Shown piece after piece: positions 1 to 9,155 of a DNA stretch of 64,000 bases. How positions within the stretch are numbered: position 1 is the first letter of the stretch; each line of letters begins with the position of its first letter. A program made the translations under genes and the position numbers. The DNA lies in NCBI RefSeq assembly GCF_007644035.1, contig NZ_VMTV02000626.1:1-64000 (forward strand), given 5' to 3'. The notes under the pieces are model-generated. The model was not told the DNA's origin and searched no databases. It worked only from the letters and a program-made list of their open reading frames with translations. Source of the stretch: Vogesella mureinivorans. GTDB lineage: Bacteria > Pseudomonadota > Gammaproteobacteria > Burkholderiales > Chromobacteriaceae.

Positions 1-180
1 CCCCGCAATAAACTGCAAGTATTTGCTTAAGGTGTTGATTTGCAACGGCACTGAAAAGCAAAAAAGTTGGCCGCATCAGCACCGCCTCCCGTTCTACTCG
101 GCGATGAAGACAAGCAACCGCTATAGAAAAGACAAAAACAGCCTATGCAACGCAAGCTCGACACCTGGCACAGGCTGTTT

Positions 181-225
181 TGACAGCAGGCCCGCTGCGC
201 ATTAGTATTAATGAGAATAGTTATC
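181..225 (+). promoter_or_regulatory. tonB promoter with overlapping Fur box
   Basis: A TTGACA hexamer at 180-185 is followed 17 bases later by TAGTAT (203-208). The 19-bp sequence ATTAATGAGAATAGTTATC (207-225) matches the Fur consensus GATAATGATAATCATTATC at 14 of 19 positions and overlaps the -10 region, the arrangement expected for iron repression. It ends 17 bases before the tonB start. The promoter and box are read directly from sequence; iron control is inferred. The first 180 bases of the window hold nothing else that I recognise. Confidence 0.7.
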
Positions 226-242
226 AAGCCAAATCTCAATCA

Positions 243-941
243 ATGGAACACCGCGCATTTCACTATGGCTCGCTGGGCATCATCGGCGCGGCCCACCTGG
301 GCTTGTTGATGATGACGCCCAGCCACAGCTCGCCGCTGACACCGCCGCAGGTTTTACCTGTTATAGAGATGGTATCAGTGGCCCAGCAGCAGGCGGCCCC
401 ACAACCGGCGCCACCCACCCCGCAGACAGCTCCGGTCAAACGCCCGCCACTAGCCAAGCCGATGCCGACACCGCCGGTACAGGTGAGCAAAAGCACGGTG
501 GCCCCACCTGCCAATGCTATTAGCACGCCAGTGGTACCGACACCTACCCAGCCAGTGGCAGAAGCTGCAGCGCCGGCGGTAAGGCCTGTTGCGGATACGC
601 GACCGGCCCCGCCGGCAGAAAAGCCCGCTGCCGAGCAGGCCTATATCGCCCCAACGCCTATTAGCGGCGCGCAAGGTAACCCCAAACCCGAGTACCCGCC
701 GCTGTCTGTAGAGCTGGAGGAAGAAGGCACGGTGGTGCTGCGTGTACTGGTCAGCACCAAAGGCCGCGCCCTGTCTGTCGCGATTGCCAGGAGCAGCGGC
801 TACCCGCGGCTGGACAACTCGGCGCGCCGCACGGTGGCCAGCCGCTGGCAGTTCACACCCGGCCAGCGCGGCGGCGAGGCGGTAGAAGAATATTGCCTGG
901 TACCTGTTGAATTCACTCACCCTCAAAAGAACAAGTCCTGA
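243..941 (+). CDS. tonB: Energy transducer TonB
   Basis: This is the periplasm-spanning protein that couples the proton-motive force, through ExbB-ExbD, to outer-membrane siderophore receptors. It is 232 residues. A hydrophobic anchor lies at about residues 9-25, a long Pro/Ala-rich spacer at about 31-140, and a TonB C-terminal domain at about 147-227 with the YPPLS motif and a GYPRLDNSA segment. The ATG at 243 is chosen because it lies just downstream of the Fur box; a longer reading from a TTG at 180 would overlap the promoter. exbB starts three bases after the stop codon, so tonB, exbB and exbD form one operon, probably derepressed under iron limitation. Confidence 0.92.
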   Translation: MEHRAFHYGSLGIIGAAHLGLLMMTPSHSSPLTPPQVLPVIEMVSVAQQQAAPQPAPPTPQTAPVKRPPLAKPMPTPPVQVSKSTVAPPANAISTPVVPTPTQPVAEAAAPAVRPVADTRPAPPAEKPAAEQAYIAPTPISGAQGNPKPEYPPLSVELEEEGTVVLRVLVSTKGRALSVAIARSSGYPRLDNSARRTVASRWQFTPGQRGGEAVEEYCLVPVEFTHPQKNKS

Positions 942-944
942 CCC

Positions 945-1619
945 ATGAACCTGATGCTTACCTTTGAACAGGGCGATGCCGTATTGGTATCGGTATTTCT
1001 GATCCTGATCCTGATGTCAGTACTGACCTGGTACTTTATCGTGCTGCGCGGCTGGCGCGCGTGGCAGGTGCGCCGCCTGAACCGTGAGGCAGATGCGCAA
1101 CTGTGGGGTGCTGCCAGCTGGCAAGCCGCAGAGAAAGACCTGGATACCAGCCCGGCGCCGGCCGCAGCCCTGCTGCGCGAAGGGCTGGCGGCGGTGCGCA
1201 AATACCAGCAGCACAGCGATGGCTCGCTGGGGCAGTCGTGCAGCCTGGATGACTACCTGACACGCGCACTACGCAAACGCTTGTCGCAAGAGCAGCAGAG
1301 CCTGGAAGGCGGCATGACTTTCCTGGCTACTATCGGCTCGACTGCACCGTTTATCGGCCTGTTTGGCACCGTGTGGGGCATTTATAACGCGCTGGTGAAT
1401 ATCGGTGCCCAGGGCCAGGTATCCATCGGTACGGTTGCCGGCCCGATTGGCGAGGCACTGGTGGCCACCGCTGCCGGCCTGGCCGCGGCGATTCCGGCCG
1501 TGCTGGCGTACAACACGTTTACCCGCCTGAACCGCCTGATCAACCAGGATATGGATCACTTCACCCACGACCTGCATGCGCACCTGCTGACGCTGGGAGG
1601 CAAAGATGGCATTCGGTAG
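945..1619 (+). CDS. exbB: Biopolymer transport protein ExbB (MotA/TolQ/ExbB family)
   Basis: ExbB is the proton-channel subunit of the TonB motor in the inner membrane. The 224-residue product has an N-terminal membrane segment at about residues 14-35, a cytoplasmic region, and two further helices at about 125-150 and 163-187. The GSTAPFIGLFGTVWGIY and ATAAGLAAAIPAVLAYN stretches are characteristic of the MotA/TolQ/ExbB channel domain. It follows tonB closely, and its last 14 bases overlap exbD in another frame, which suggests translational coupling. Confidence 0.93.
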   Translation: MNLMLTFEQGDAVLVSVFLILILMSVLTWYFIVLRGWRAWQVRRLNREADAQLWGAASWQAAEKDLDTSPAPAAALLREGLAAVRKYQQHSDGSLGQSCSLDDYLTRALRKRLSQEQQSLEGGMTFLATIGSTAPFIGLFGTVWGIYNALVNIGAQGQVSIGTVAGPIGEALVATAAGLAAAIPAVLAYNTFTRLNRLINQDMDHFTHDLHAHLLTLGGKDGIR

Positions 1620-2019
1620 TTTTGACAAAGGCGCCGACGCGCCCATGTCCGAAATCAACACCACGCCGCTGGTGGATGTGATGCTGGTGCTGCTGGTGGT
1701 GTTCATCATTACCGCCCCGCTGCTGACCAATGCGGTAAAGGTAGACCTGCCGCAGGCCAGCGCCGCGGCACACCAGGAAAAGCAGGAGGCGATCCGGCTC
1801 AGCATCGATGCCGCTGGCAAGATTTACTGGAACGATATGCCAATGGAAGCAGGCCGCCTGAAAAGCCGCTTTGCCGAAGCAGCCGCGGCCAACCCTCAAG
1901 TAGAGCTGCATCTGCGTGCGGATAAAGCCGTACGTTACGAGGTAGTAGCCGGAGCCCTGGCCGATGCCCAAGGTGCAGGTGTAAGCCGCATCGGCTTTGT
2001 CACCGAAGCGCAGCACTAA
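1606..2019 (+). CDS. exbD: Biopolymer transport protein ExbD
   Basis: ExbD is the single-pass partner of ExbB in the TonB energising complex. It is 137 residues, with a short cytoplasmic N-terminus, one transmembrane helix (about 21-41) that begins with the family motif NTTPLVDVMLVLL, and a periplasmic domain. Asp24 in that helix corresponds to the conserved proton-relay aspartate of the family. The start lies inside the end of exbB after a GGGAGG ribosome-binding site, so the pair is translationally coupled. Confidence 0.93.
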   Translation: MAFGSFDKGADAPMSEINTTPLVDVMLVLLVVFIITAPLLTNAVKVDLPQASAAAHQEKQEAIRLSIDAAGKIYWNDMPMEAGRLKSRFAEAAAANPQVELHLRADKAVRYEVVAGALADAQGAGVSRIGFVTEAQH

Positions 2020-2027
2020 CCCCCGCG

Positions 2028-2053
2028 CGGCCTGCCCCATGGCAGGCCGTTTT
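2028..2053 (+). terminator. Rho-independent terminator after exbD
   Basis: A perfect 9-bp stem CGGCCTGCC/GGCAGGCCG with a four-base loop is followed directly by TTTT, nine bases after the exbD stop codon. It closes the tonB-exbB-exbD operon. Confidence 0.85.
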
Positions 2054-2141
2054 GCCTATCGCGGCAGGCCGATAGGCAAAACGCTGGCCAGGCGCCCCAC
2101 CCGTCCACGCCGTTTGTCACCCTGCCGTTACAGGACACACC

Positions 2142-2822
2142 ATGCTGCTGCACATTCCCGACGTACTCACCCCCGAAGAGCTTGCCCACGCCCGCGCCTT
2201 GCTACTGGCGGCCCCCTGGCAAGACGGCCGCAGCACCGCTGGCCAGCAAGCACTACAGGTAAAGAACAACCTGCAGCTGGCACCAGACAGTGATGCCGCG
2301 CGCGAGCTGGCCGCCCTGGTACGCCAGGCACTGTTCCGCCACCCCTTATATATGTCGGCCGCACTACCGCATACGCTGATGACGCCGATGTTCAACTGCT
2401 ACCAAGGCGGCATGACCTACGGCAACCATGTGGACAACGCCATTCGCCGCGACCCGCTAAGCGGGCAGAACGTGCGTACCGATGTATCGTGCACCCTGTT
2501 TTTCAGCCAGCCGGAAGAGTACGAAGGGGGCGAGCTGATTGTAGAAGACACCTACGGCACACACAGCGTACGGCTGCCGGCCGGCCACGCCATCCTGTAC
2601 CCGTCTACCAGCCTGCACCGCGTAGAGCCGGTGAGCGCCGGCGCACGGCTGGCTTCGTTCATGTGGACGCAGAGCATGGTGCGCAGCGATACCCGCCGTG
2701 CCATGCTATTTGATATTGATATGGCCATCCTGCAACTGCGGCAGAAGGTAGGGGACTGCGAAGAAGTCATGTCGCTCACAGCCACCTATCACAACCTGCT
2801 GCGCGAGTGGGCAGAAGTCTAA
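2142..2822 (+). CDS. piuC: PKHD-type Fe(II)/2-oxoglutarate dioxygenase (PiuC/YbiX family)
   Basis: The 226-residue protein belongs to the prolyl-4-hydroxylase-like YbiX/PiuC family, found widely next to TonB-dependent iron receptor genes; the substrate is not known. The metal-binding triad is visible as His96-x-Asp98 (in GNHVDNA) and His159 (in STSLHRVEP), with Arg169 suited to bind 2-oxoglutarate. The ATG at 2142 follows CAGGACACAC. It lies just after exbD but beyond a terminator, so it may have its own promoter. The iron-uptake neighbourhood fits the family. Confidence 0.9.
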   Translation: MLLHIPDVLTPEELAHARALLLAAPWQDGRSTAGQQALQVKNNLQLAPDSDAARELAALVRQALFRHPLYMSAALPHTLMTPMFNCYQGGMTYGNHVDNAIRRDPLSGQNVRTDVSCTLFFSQPEEYEGGELIVEDTYGTHSVRLPAGHAILYPSTSLHRVEPVSAGARLASFMWTQSMVRSDTRRAMLFDIDMAILQLRQKVGDCEEVMSLTATYHNLLREWAEV

Positions 2823-3397
2823 GGTTGGCCGCACGGGCAAAAAAAACCCCGCCGGACGAATCCGGCGGGACACCGTGGGACAGAGCAAAACCCTGATAAA
2901 TCAGGATTTGACAGCAGGCGGCACGCCGCGTGCTGTTCGGGCAAGCACAGTACCCGACGGGTAGACCATACCCGTGACAGTCAGATACCTGCAGGCCCTA
3001 CCACAGCCCGTTACCGGGCGGGTTCGGTACAGGCGCAAGGGCAAGCCCTTGCGCCGGAATTCATTCAGCTTGCTACCGCATTACAGTGTAGCAAGCACTG
3101 TGCGCCATACCCAGCAAATAAACACAGCAACACCAGCTGCATGATAGCGCAGGCCATGCCAGCGTTGCATACTAAAACAGGGTTTTATTGCTATATTTCA
3201 ATCCATGCATTAAGTGCATTTCACAAAGCAACAAATCACTGCAACAAATCACAACACACAGGGCTAAAATAAATTATAAGCCCCTATTCTTACAAGATGT
3301 TTACCTGCATTGCCGCCCAAGCTTACCCATGTCAGCTTGCATTGACAAAGCATGAATGTGCATGTTTACCATGCATAAAATTCATGGAGCAATAATA
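2823..3397. other. Non-coding stretch with a series of hairpins
   Basis: No credible gene lies in these 575 bases. They hold a run of perfect or near-perfect hairpins: 2848-2869 (9-bp stem), 2892-2905 (5 bp), 2911-2936 (ACAGCA/TGCTGT enclosing GCGGC/GCCGC), 2951-2963 (5 bp), 3032-3055 (10-bp stem GGCGCAAGGG/CCCTTGCGCC) and 3068-3096 (9-bp stem GCTTGCTAC/GTAGCAAGC). None is followed by a good T-tract on the + strand; the first is preceded by an A-run, so it could terminate transcription on the minus strand. The segment from about 3170 to 3390 is AT-rich and probably holds the promoter of the LysR gene. An uptake-like word sits at 2821-2833. Confidence 0.55.
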
Positions 3398-4303
3398 ATG
3401 AAACTGCCCCCGCTCAATGCCCTGCGTGTCTTCCTGGTGGCTGCCGAACACCACTCGTTTACCAAGGCAGGGGAAACCCTGCACCTGACCCAGGGGGCGG
3501 TCAGCCGCCACATCCAGACCCTGGAAGCGCACTACGGCCTGCCCTTGTTTGTGCGCCAGGCCCGGGGGCTCACGCTCACGCCAGAAGGCGTGGCCTTGTT
3601 CCCCGCCGTGCGCGATGCGTTTTCGCGCATCGAGGCCGCCAGCGAGGCCATTTCGCGCCGCTCGCGCGAGCTGCGGGTAAAAGCCAGCCCATCGATTGCC
3701 TCGCGCTGGGTCTTGCCGCGTTTCACCCAGTTTCGTAACCGCTACCCCGACCTGATGGTCAGCCTGGTAACCGTCACCGGCTTTGACCCCAACTTCAAAA
3801 GCCGCGAATACGATATTTCGTTCCAGGCCTGCGAAACCCAGGAGCCCGGGCTGATCTACCATCGCCTGCGCGGTGCGCGCTTTGTGCCCGTGGCCTCGCC
3901 AGACCTGTTCAAGGACAAACCGCGGCCAACCATGGCGCAGTTCATGGAATACCCCTTGCTGCACCCGTCCCATGAAGACCAGTTCTGGTCGCAATGGTTC
4001 GCCCTGTCGGGCATGAACCCAGGCAACAGCATAGAGGCCTACGCCTTCGACACCCTGGACCTGGCCATTACTGCCGCGTCCCGCGGCATGGGCATTACGC
4101 TGGCAGAGGAAAGCATGATTGCCGACGACCTGGCCAATGGCACCCTGGTACAGCTGTCCGACGTGGCCCTGGTGACCAGCTGGGCCTATTACCTGATCTA
4201 CCCGCAAGAGCTGGCAACCCTACCCAGCGTGATTGCCTTCCGCGACTGGGCGCTGGCCGAGTTCAGCGACACCCCGCCCGCCCCGGCCAGCCGCGCCCAG
4301 TAA
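3398..4303 (+). CDS. LysR-family transcriptional regulator (GcvA/AmpR-like)
   Basis: This is a 301-residue DNA-binding regulator. The N-terminal winged helix-turn-helix (about residues 5-65) includes FTKAGETLHLTQGAVSRHIQTLE, typical of the GcvA branch; the rest is the two-lobed effector domain. The ATG at 3398 is preferred over an upstream one because it follows GGAG at the right distance and starts at the conserved PPLNALRVF segment. The neighbouring efflux genes are convergent, so a link to them is not supported by arrangement. The target is unknown. Confidence 0.85.
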   Translation: MKLPPLNALRVFLVAAEHHSFTKAGETLHLTQGAVSRHIQTLEAHYGLPLFVRQARGLTLTPEGVALFPAVRDAFSRIEAASEAISRRSRELRVKASPSIASRWVLPRFTQFRNRYPDLMVSLVTVTGFDPNFKSREYDISFQACETQEPGLIYHRLRGARFVPVASPDLFKDKPRPTMAQFMEYPLLHPSHEDQFWSQWFALSGMNPGNSIEAYAFDTLDLAITAASRGMGITLAEESMIADDLANGTLVQLSDVALVTSWAYYLIYPQELATLPSVIAFRDWALAEFSDTPPAPASRAQ

Positions 4304-4358
4304 AAACCCGCCGGCTGTCAGGCAGCGGGCGGGCCGGGTAGCCAGATAAACAGGCTGC

Positions 4359-7300
4359 CTAGCTGGCGGCGGCCTGGCGGCCAACCTTTGCGGCCAGGCC
4401 GTCAAACCACAGGTACAGCACCGGGGTGATGTACAGCGTTACCAGCTGCGAGAACAGCAAGCCGCCCACCACCGCCACGCCCAGCGGCTGGCGTAGCTCG
4501 GCGCCAGCACCCAGTGCCAGCGCAATGGGCAACGCGCCCATCATGGCGGCCAGCGTGGTCATCAGGATGGGGCGCAGGCGCAGCAGGCAGGCGGTGCGGA
4601 TAGCCTGCTGCGGGCTCATGCCCTGCTCTCGCTGCGCCACCAGCGCAAAGTCGATCATCATGATGGCGTTTTTCTTCACGATACCGATCAGCATCAGGAT
4701 GCCGATGCTGGCGATGATGGTCAGCTCCTGCCCCATCAGCATCAACGCCCCCAGCGCCCCCATGGCCGCCGACGGCAGGCCGGCCAGGATGGTGAGCGGG
4801 TGGATGTAGCTCTCGTACAGCACGCCCAGCAGCACGTAGATCACCAATAGCGCCACCAGCAGCAGCGTGGTCTGGCTGCCTTGCGACTCGGCAAACGCCG
4901 CGGCGTCGCCGGCGTAGCTGGTGAGCACGCTGGCAGGCAGGCCGATTTCCTGCTGCATGGCCTTCAGCCGCGCGTCTACCTCGCCCAGTGCTACCCCCGG
5001 CGGCAGGTTGAACGACAGCGTCACCGCCGGCAGCTGGCCCTGATGGCTGATCGATACCGGCCCCACCGTACGCTGGATGCTGGCCACACTGGTCAGCGGC
5101 ACCAGCTCGCTGCCACTGCCGCGCACGTACAGGCGGGTCAGGTCGTACTCGTTCACCCGCTGGCTGTCATCCAGCTGCAGCAGCACCGCGTAGTTATCGG
5201 TATCGGTGTAGATGGTGGCCACCTGGCGCTGGCCAAAGGCGGTATACAGCGCGGTACGGATAGCCTGCATATTCACCCCCAGCTGCGCCGCCTTGTCGCG
5301 GTCGATGTGCAGCTCGGCCTGCAGGCCTTTGCGCTGCGCATCGCTGTTCACGTCCTGGAACAGGCTGTCTTTGCGCATGGCGCGCTCCATCTTTTCGCCC
5401 CAGTCGTACAGGCTGCTGCTGTCCACGCTCTGCAGCACGTACTGGTAGCGGCTCTTGCTGCTGCGCCCGCCCAGGCGCAGGTTTTGCACCGGGTTGATGG
5501 CCGCGCTCAGGCCATTCACCTTGCGCAGGTCTTTACGCAAGTCATCCACCACCTGGTCGATCTTGCCGCGCTGGCCACGCGGTTTCAGCGTAACGAACAT
5601 GCGCCCGCCGCTACTACTCACCGACGAGGTCAGCGCTGCCACGTGCGGGCTTTGCTGCACGATGGTGGCCGCGCGCGCCTGCAATGCGGCCAACTTGTCG
5701 TAGGACACATCCTGCGCCACCTCGGTATTGATGCTGACCTGGCCAGTGTCCTCCACCGGGAAAAAGCCCTTGGGAATGGCCTGAAACATCCACGCCGAGC
5801 CCGCCACGGTACCCAGCGCCACCAGCAGCGTGAGGCGGCGGTGGCGCAGCGCGGCGTCCAGTGTGCGCTCGTAGGCGGCCAGCAGCGCAGTAAAACCGCG
5901 CTCGAAAGCACGGGCAATAGCGTTGCCCTGACTGGCCTCGGCGTGGTGCGGCATGTGCTCGCGGCGCAGAAAGCGCGACGCCAGCAGCGGAATCAGCGTG
6001 AGCGACGCCACCGCCGACACCAGAATGGCCAGCGACACCACCACGGCAAATTCGTGGAACAACAAGCCGATGACGCCATCCATATAAAAGATAGGGATAA
6101 AGATCGCCACCAGCGACAGCGAGATGCTGACAATGGTGAACGCCACTTCGCGCGAGCCTTTCAGCGCCGCCGTCATCGCGTCGTCGCCCTCTTCCATGTG
6201 GCGCACAATGTTTTCCAGCACCACGATGGCGTCGTCCACCACCAGGCCCACCGCCAGCGTCAGGCCCAGCAGCGAGATGTTATCGATGGAGTAGCCCATC
6301 AGGTACATCAGGCCCAGGGTGCCGATCAGCGAAATGGGCAGCGTCAGCGCCGGTATCAGCGTAGCGGCCATGCGCTGCAGGAACATGAAGATCACCATGA
6401 TCACCAGCGCCACGGTCAGTAGCAGGGTGAGGTTCACGTCGTGCACCGCCTCGCGGATGGACTCGGAGCGGTCAGACAGCGGCGTGACGCGTACCGAGCC
6501 CGGCAGCTGGCTTTCCAGCTTGGGCAGCATGGCGCGGATGGCGTCGACCACCGCCACGGTGTTAGCGTCAGACTGGCGGAACACCGCCAGCACGATGGAG
6601 CGCTCGCCGTTGACCCAGCTGCCGGTCTTGAGGTTTTCGATGCTGTCTTCCACCGTGGCCACCTCGGCCAGGCGCACCACGCTGCCGTTGCGGTTGGCTA
6701 CCGCCATGGCGGCAAACTCGGCGGCGGTCTTGAGCTGGCTATCGGACTGGATGGTGAGCACCTGCGACGGGCCTTCCAGCGTGCCCAGCGGCGTATTGCC
6801 GTTGGCCGCACGCAGCGCGGTGGCCACCTCGTCCAGCGTCAGGTTACGTGCGGCCAACCTTTCCGGGTCGGCCTTGATACGCACGGCGTAACGCTTCTGG
6901 CCAAACACCTGTACCTGCGCCACGCCATTAATGGTGGACAGCGTGGGTGATACCAGGCTGTCTACATAGTCGTTCAGCTGGGTTAGCGACAGCGCCGGCG
7001 AGTTCAGCGCCAGCAGCAGGATGGGCGCGTCGGCCGGGTTCACCTTGCGGTAAGACGGCAGGTTGGTCATCTCGTCCGGCAAGCTGCGCTGCGCACGCAG
7101 CAAGGCGGCCTGCACATCCAGCGCGGCACCGTCCAGATTGCGCCCCGGCTCGAATTCCAGCGTAACCGACGTGCTGCCCTGGCTGCTGCTGGAGCTGATC
7201 ACCGCGACACCGGGAATGGTGGCGAACTGTTTTTCCAGCGGCGTGGCCACCGAGCTGGCCATGGTCTGCGGGCTGGCACCCGGCAGGCTGGCCGACACGT

Positions 7301-7439
7301 TGATGGTGGGTGTCTCGTAGCTGGGCAACGCGGCAATGGGGATGCGCTGCAGCGCCAGCAGGCCGCCGATAATCAGCGACAGGCACAGCAGCACCGTCAT
7401 CACCGGGCGGCGGATACAGAGCTCGGAAATATTCATCAT
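4359..7439 (-). CDS. RND efflux pump permease (HAE1 family, MdtB/MdtC-like)
   Basis: This is the inner-membrane proton-driven drug/solute antiporter of a tripartite efflux system. The 1026 residues are full length for the family. The N-terminal helix follows the SELCIRRPVMTVLL start, then the porter domain, and the transmembrane relay aspartates are visible as Asp402-Asp403 in GLVVDDAIVVLEN. The start ATG overlaps the stop codon of the membrane-fusion gene (ATGA), so the two are translationally coupled. No outer-membrane channel gene follows, so the pump presumably uses a TolC-like protein encoded elsewhere. Sequence resembles MdtB/C-type more than AcrB-type pumps; the substrate cannot be predicted. 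Confidence 0.92.
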   Translation of the reverse strand: MMNISELCIRRPVMTVLLCLSLIIGGLLALQRIPIAALPSYETPTINVSASLPGASPQTMASSVATPLEKQFATIPGVAVISSSSSQGSTSVTLEFEPGRNLDGAALDVQAALLRAQRSLPDEMTNLPSYRKVNPADAPILLLALNSPALSLTQLNDYVDSLVSPTLSTINGVAQVQVFGQKRYAVRIKADPERLAARNLTLDEVATALRAANGNTPLGTLEGPSQVLTIQSDSQLKTAAEFAAMAVANRNGSVVRLAEVATVEDSIENLKTGSWVNGERSIVLAVFRQSDANTVAVVDAIRAMLPKLESQLPGSVRVTPLSDRSESIREAVHDVNLTLLLTVALVIMVIFMFLQRMAATLIPALTLPISLIGTLGLMYLMGYSIDNISLLGLTLAVGLVVDDAIVVLENIVRHMEEGDDAMTAALKGSREVAFTIVSISLSLVAIFIPIFYMDGVIGLLFHEFAVVVSLAILVSAVASLTLIPLLASRFLRREHMPHHAEASQGNAIARAFERGFTALLAAYERTLDAALRHRRLTLLVALGTVAGSAWMFQAIPKGFFPVEDTGQVSINTEVAQDVSYDKLAALQARAATIVQQSPHVAALTSSVSSSGGRMFVTLKPRGQRGKIDQVVDDLRKDLRKVNGLSAAINPVQNLRLGGRSSKSRYQYVLQSVDSSSLYDWGEKMERAMRKDSLFQDVNSDAQRKGLQAELHIDRDKAAQLGVNMQAIRTALYTAFGQRQVATIYTDTDNYAVLLQLDDSQRVNEYDLTRLYVRGSGSELVPLTSVASIQRTVGPVSISHQGQLPAVTLSFNLPPGVALGEVDARLKAMQQEIGLPASVLTSYAGDAAAFAESQGSQTTLLLVALLVIYVLLGVLYESYIHPLTILAGLPSAAMGALGALMLMGQELTIIASIGILMLIGIVKKNAIMMIDFALVAQREQGMSPQQAIRTACLLRLRPILMTTLAAMMGALPIALALGAGAELRQPLGVAVVGGLLFSQLVTLYITPVLYLWFDGLAAKVGRQAAAS

Positions 7440-8758
7440 GGCGCTCCGCTGGCTGCACGCTGGCCTTGGCCGCCCTCGGCACGCGGGGCGCTGGCGTCGG
7501 TGCTACCCGCGCGGGTGGCCTTATCGCTGATGGCGGGGCCACACTCGGCCAGGCTCTGCCCTGCCTTGCCGGCAGCACGGCCTGCTTCGGCAGCGGCACC
7601 ACTAGCCTCGCGGCGGCCAACCTTCGCTGCAGCACTGGCGTCCTGCTTGCGCGGCGGGGCCAGCGTGACCTGCTCGCCAGGGCGCACGTTCTGGCCGCCA
7701 TTCACCACCACCTTCAAGCCAGGGGCGATGCCGCGCACGATGGCGCGCTCGTTCTGGATCGCCAGCAGGGTCAAGGGCACACGCTGCGCTTTCAGGTCTG
7801 CGCCCACGGTGTAGGCAAACTGCCCGTCCGGGCCGGTGAGCAGCGCTGCTACCGGCAGGTTGGCCGCGCCTTCATAGCGGCCGGCCTGCAGCGCCACATT
7901 GACAAACTGGCCGGGCCACAGCGCGCTGCCTGCGTTATCAAAGCGCGCTTTGAGCAGCACATTGCCGCTGGCGCTATCGACCGCGCTATCGATAAAGGTC
8001 AGCTCGCCGCTGTGGCACTGGCCCGCGCCGTTACCGCTACGCGCGACCACCTTCAGCGGGCCGGCCTGCTGCGCCTGGCGCACCGCCTGCAGCTGCTGCT
8101 CGGGCAGGGTAAAGCTCACGGCTACTGGCGACATGCGTGTCAGCGTGAGCATAGGCGTCGCCATGCCCGGCTGCACCAGGGTGCCGGGCGACAGGCTGAT
8201 GGCGCCAACGCGGCCATCCACCTGGGCGTAGATCGCCTTCTGCCGCAGGCTCACCCGCGCCGACTCTACCGCCGCGCGGTCTGCGGCCAACGTGGCCTGC
8301 AGGCTGTCTACCTTGCCCTGCAGCGCATCCAGCGCGCTTTGCGAAATAAACTGCTGGCGGAACAGGTCGCGCCCGCGCGCCAGATCGCGCTGGGCAATGT
8401 TCAGCTGCGCCGCGTCACTGGCCTGCTGCGCCTGCACCCGCGCCAGCGCGGCGCGCTCGGCGGCGTCATCCAGCTGCACCAGCAGCGCACCCGCCTTGAC
8501 CGTACTGCCTTCCTGCACCAGCACGCGGCTGACCACGCCGGACACCTGTGGTTTCACCTCCACACGGTCCAGCGCCGTGACGGTACCGTTGGCCGTGAGC
8601 ACCACCGGCAGCCGGTTGGGCTGCGCCGGCGCCAGCGCCACCACCGGCGGGCGTTTGGCGCGCGCGTTGTTGTCTACCGCAGGCTGCTTGCCTGCCTGCC
8701 ACCACACCGTACCACCGGCTACCGCCAGCACCACGGTCCCTGTCAGCCATTTATTCAT
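7436..8758 (-). CDS. RND efflux periplasmic adaptor (membrane fusion protein)
   Basis: The adaptor links the RND permease to an outer-membrane channel. It is 440 residues, with an N-terminal membrane anchor (about 5-22), the split biotinyl-lipoyl domain (segments PQVSGVVSRVLVQEGSTVKAG and VDGRVGAISLSPGTLV), an alpha-helical hairpin rich in Gln/Ala between them, and the beta-barrel region. An Ala/Gly/Lys-rich, low-complexity tail of roughly 60 residues at the C-terminus is unusual. It is the first gene of a two-gene operon. Confidence 0.9.
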   Translation of the reverse strand: MNKWLTGTVVLAVAGGTVWWQAGKQPAVDNNARAKRPPVVALAPAQPNRLPVVLTANGTVTALDRVEVKPQVSGVVSRVLVQEGSTVKAGALLVQLDDAAERAALARVQAQQASDAAQLNIAQRDLARGRDLFRQQFISQSALDALQGKVDSLQATLAADRAAVESARVSLRQKAIYAQVDGRVGAISLSPGTLVQPGMATPMLTLTRMSPVAVSFTLPEQQLQAVRQAQQAGPLKVVARSGNGAGQCHSGELTFIDSAVDSASGNVLLKARFDNAGSALWPGQFVNVALQAGRYEGAANLPVAALLTGPDGQFAYTVGADLKAQRVPLTLLAIQNERAIVRGIAPGLKVVVNGGQNVRPGEQVTLAPPRKQDASAAAKVGRREASGAAAEAGRAAGKAGQSLAECGPAISDKATRAGSTDASAPRAEGGQGQRAASGAP

Positions 8759-8902
8759 TGTCGCTATCGTCCAGTCTTGCCATGGCCACCAGCATAAACA
8801 ATTTGTGCGACAGGCTTAGGTGTTACTTCATTAATGAATATGAACACACTGTGTATAGCCAATGCTTACACCACACTGGCCGGCAAAAGCACGGCCCACC
8901 AA

Positions 8903-8937
8903 GCAAAACACCCCCAGCGCAGTACGCATGGGGGTGT
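8903..8937 (-). terminator. Terminator downstream of the 59-residue ORF
   Basis: The stem ACACCCCCA (8908-8916) pairs with TGGGGGTGT (8929-8937). On the minus strand the hairpin is followed by a short T-rich tract (complement of the As at 8905-8908). It lies about 40 bases past the stop of the small minus-strand gene. Confidence 0.65.
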
Positions 8938-8975
8938 CAGCCATACCAGGCCGCCCGTCGCGGGCAGCGTGGCGC

Positions 8976-9155
8976 TTACTTCTTGTCGTCGGGCACGTGG
9001 CTTTTCAGCAGCTTGCCCAGCAGCGGGTTATCCAGCTTTTTGTCGTTCTTGGCATTGGATTCTTTGCCAAAGCGGTCTGGCGAGCCGGCTTTGCGAATGC
9101 TCTCGCGTACCTTGATCGCCTCAAAACGCTGCAAGTCGAAGTGGTTGATAGGCAT
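8976..9155 (-). CDS. Small charged hypothetical protein, 59 residues
   Basis: I do not recognise this protein. The ATG at 9155 follows AGGAG at good spacing, and the product (beginning MPINHFDLQRFEAIKVRES) is short, soluble, highly charged and without cysteine, signal peptide or membrane segment. A terminator follows. The open frame extends upstream to 9269, but the longer reading has no ribosome-binding site and is rich in Cys and aromatic residues, unlike a real extension. Confidence 0.6.
   Translation of the reverse strand: MPINHFDLQRFEAIKVRESIRKAGSPDRFGKESNAKNDKKLDNPLLGKLLKSHVPDDKK

Noticed and set aside
23-205. 60-residue open frame before tonB
   Set aside because: No ribosome-binding site or homology; it runs through the tonB promoter region.
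4881-6422. 513-residue + strand open frame opposite the RND permease
   Set aside because: It is antisense to a clear RND gene, rich in His/Gln/Arg as expected from a shadow frame in high-GC DNA, and has no recognisable motif.
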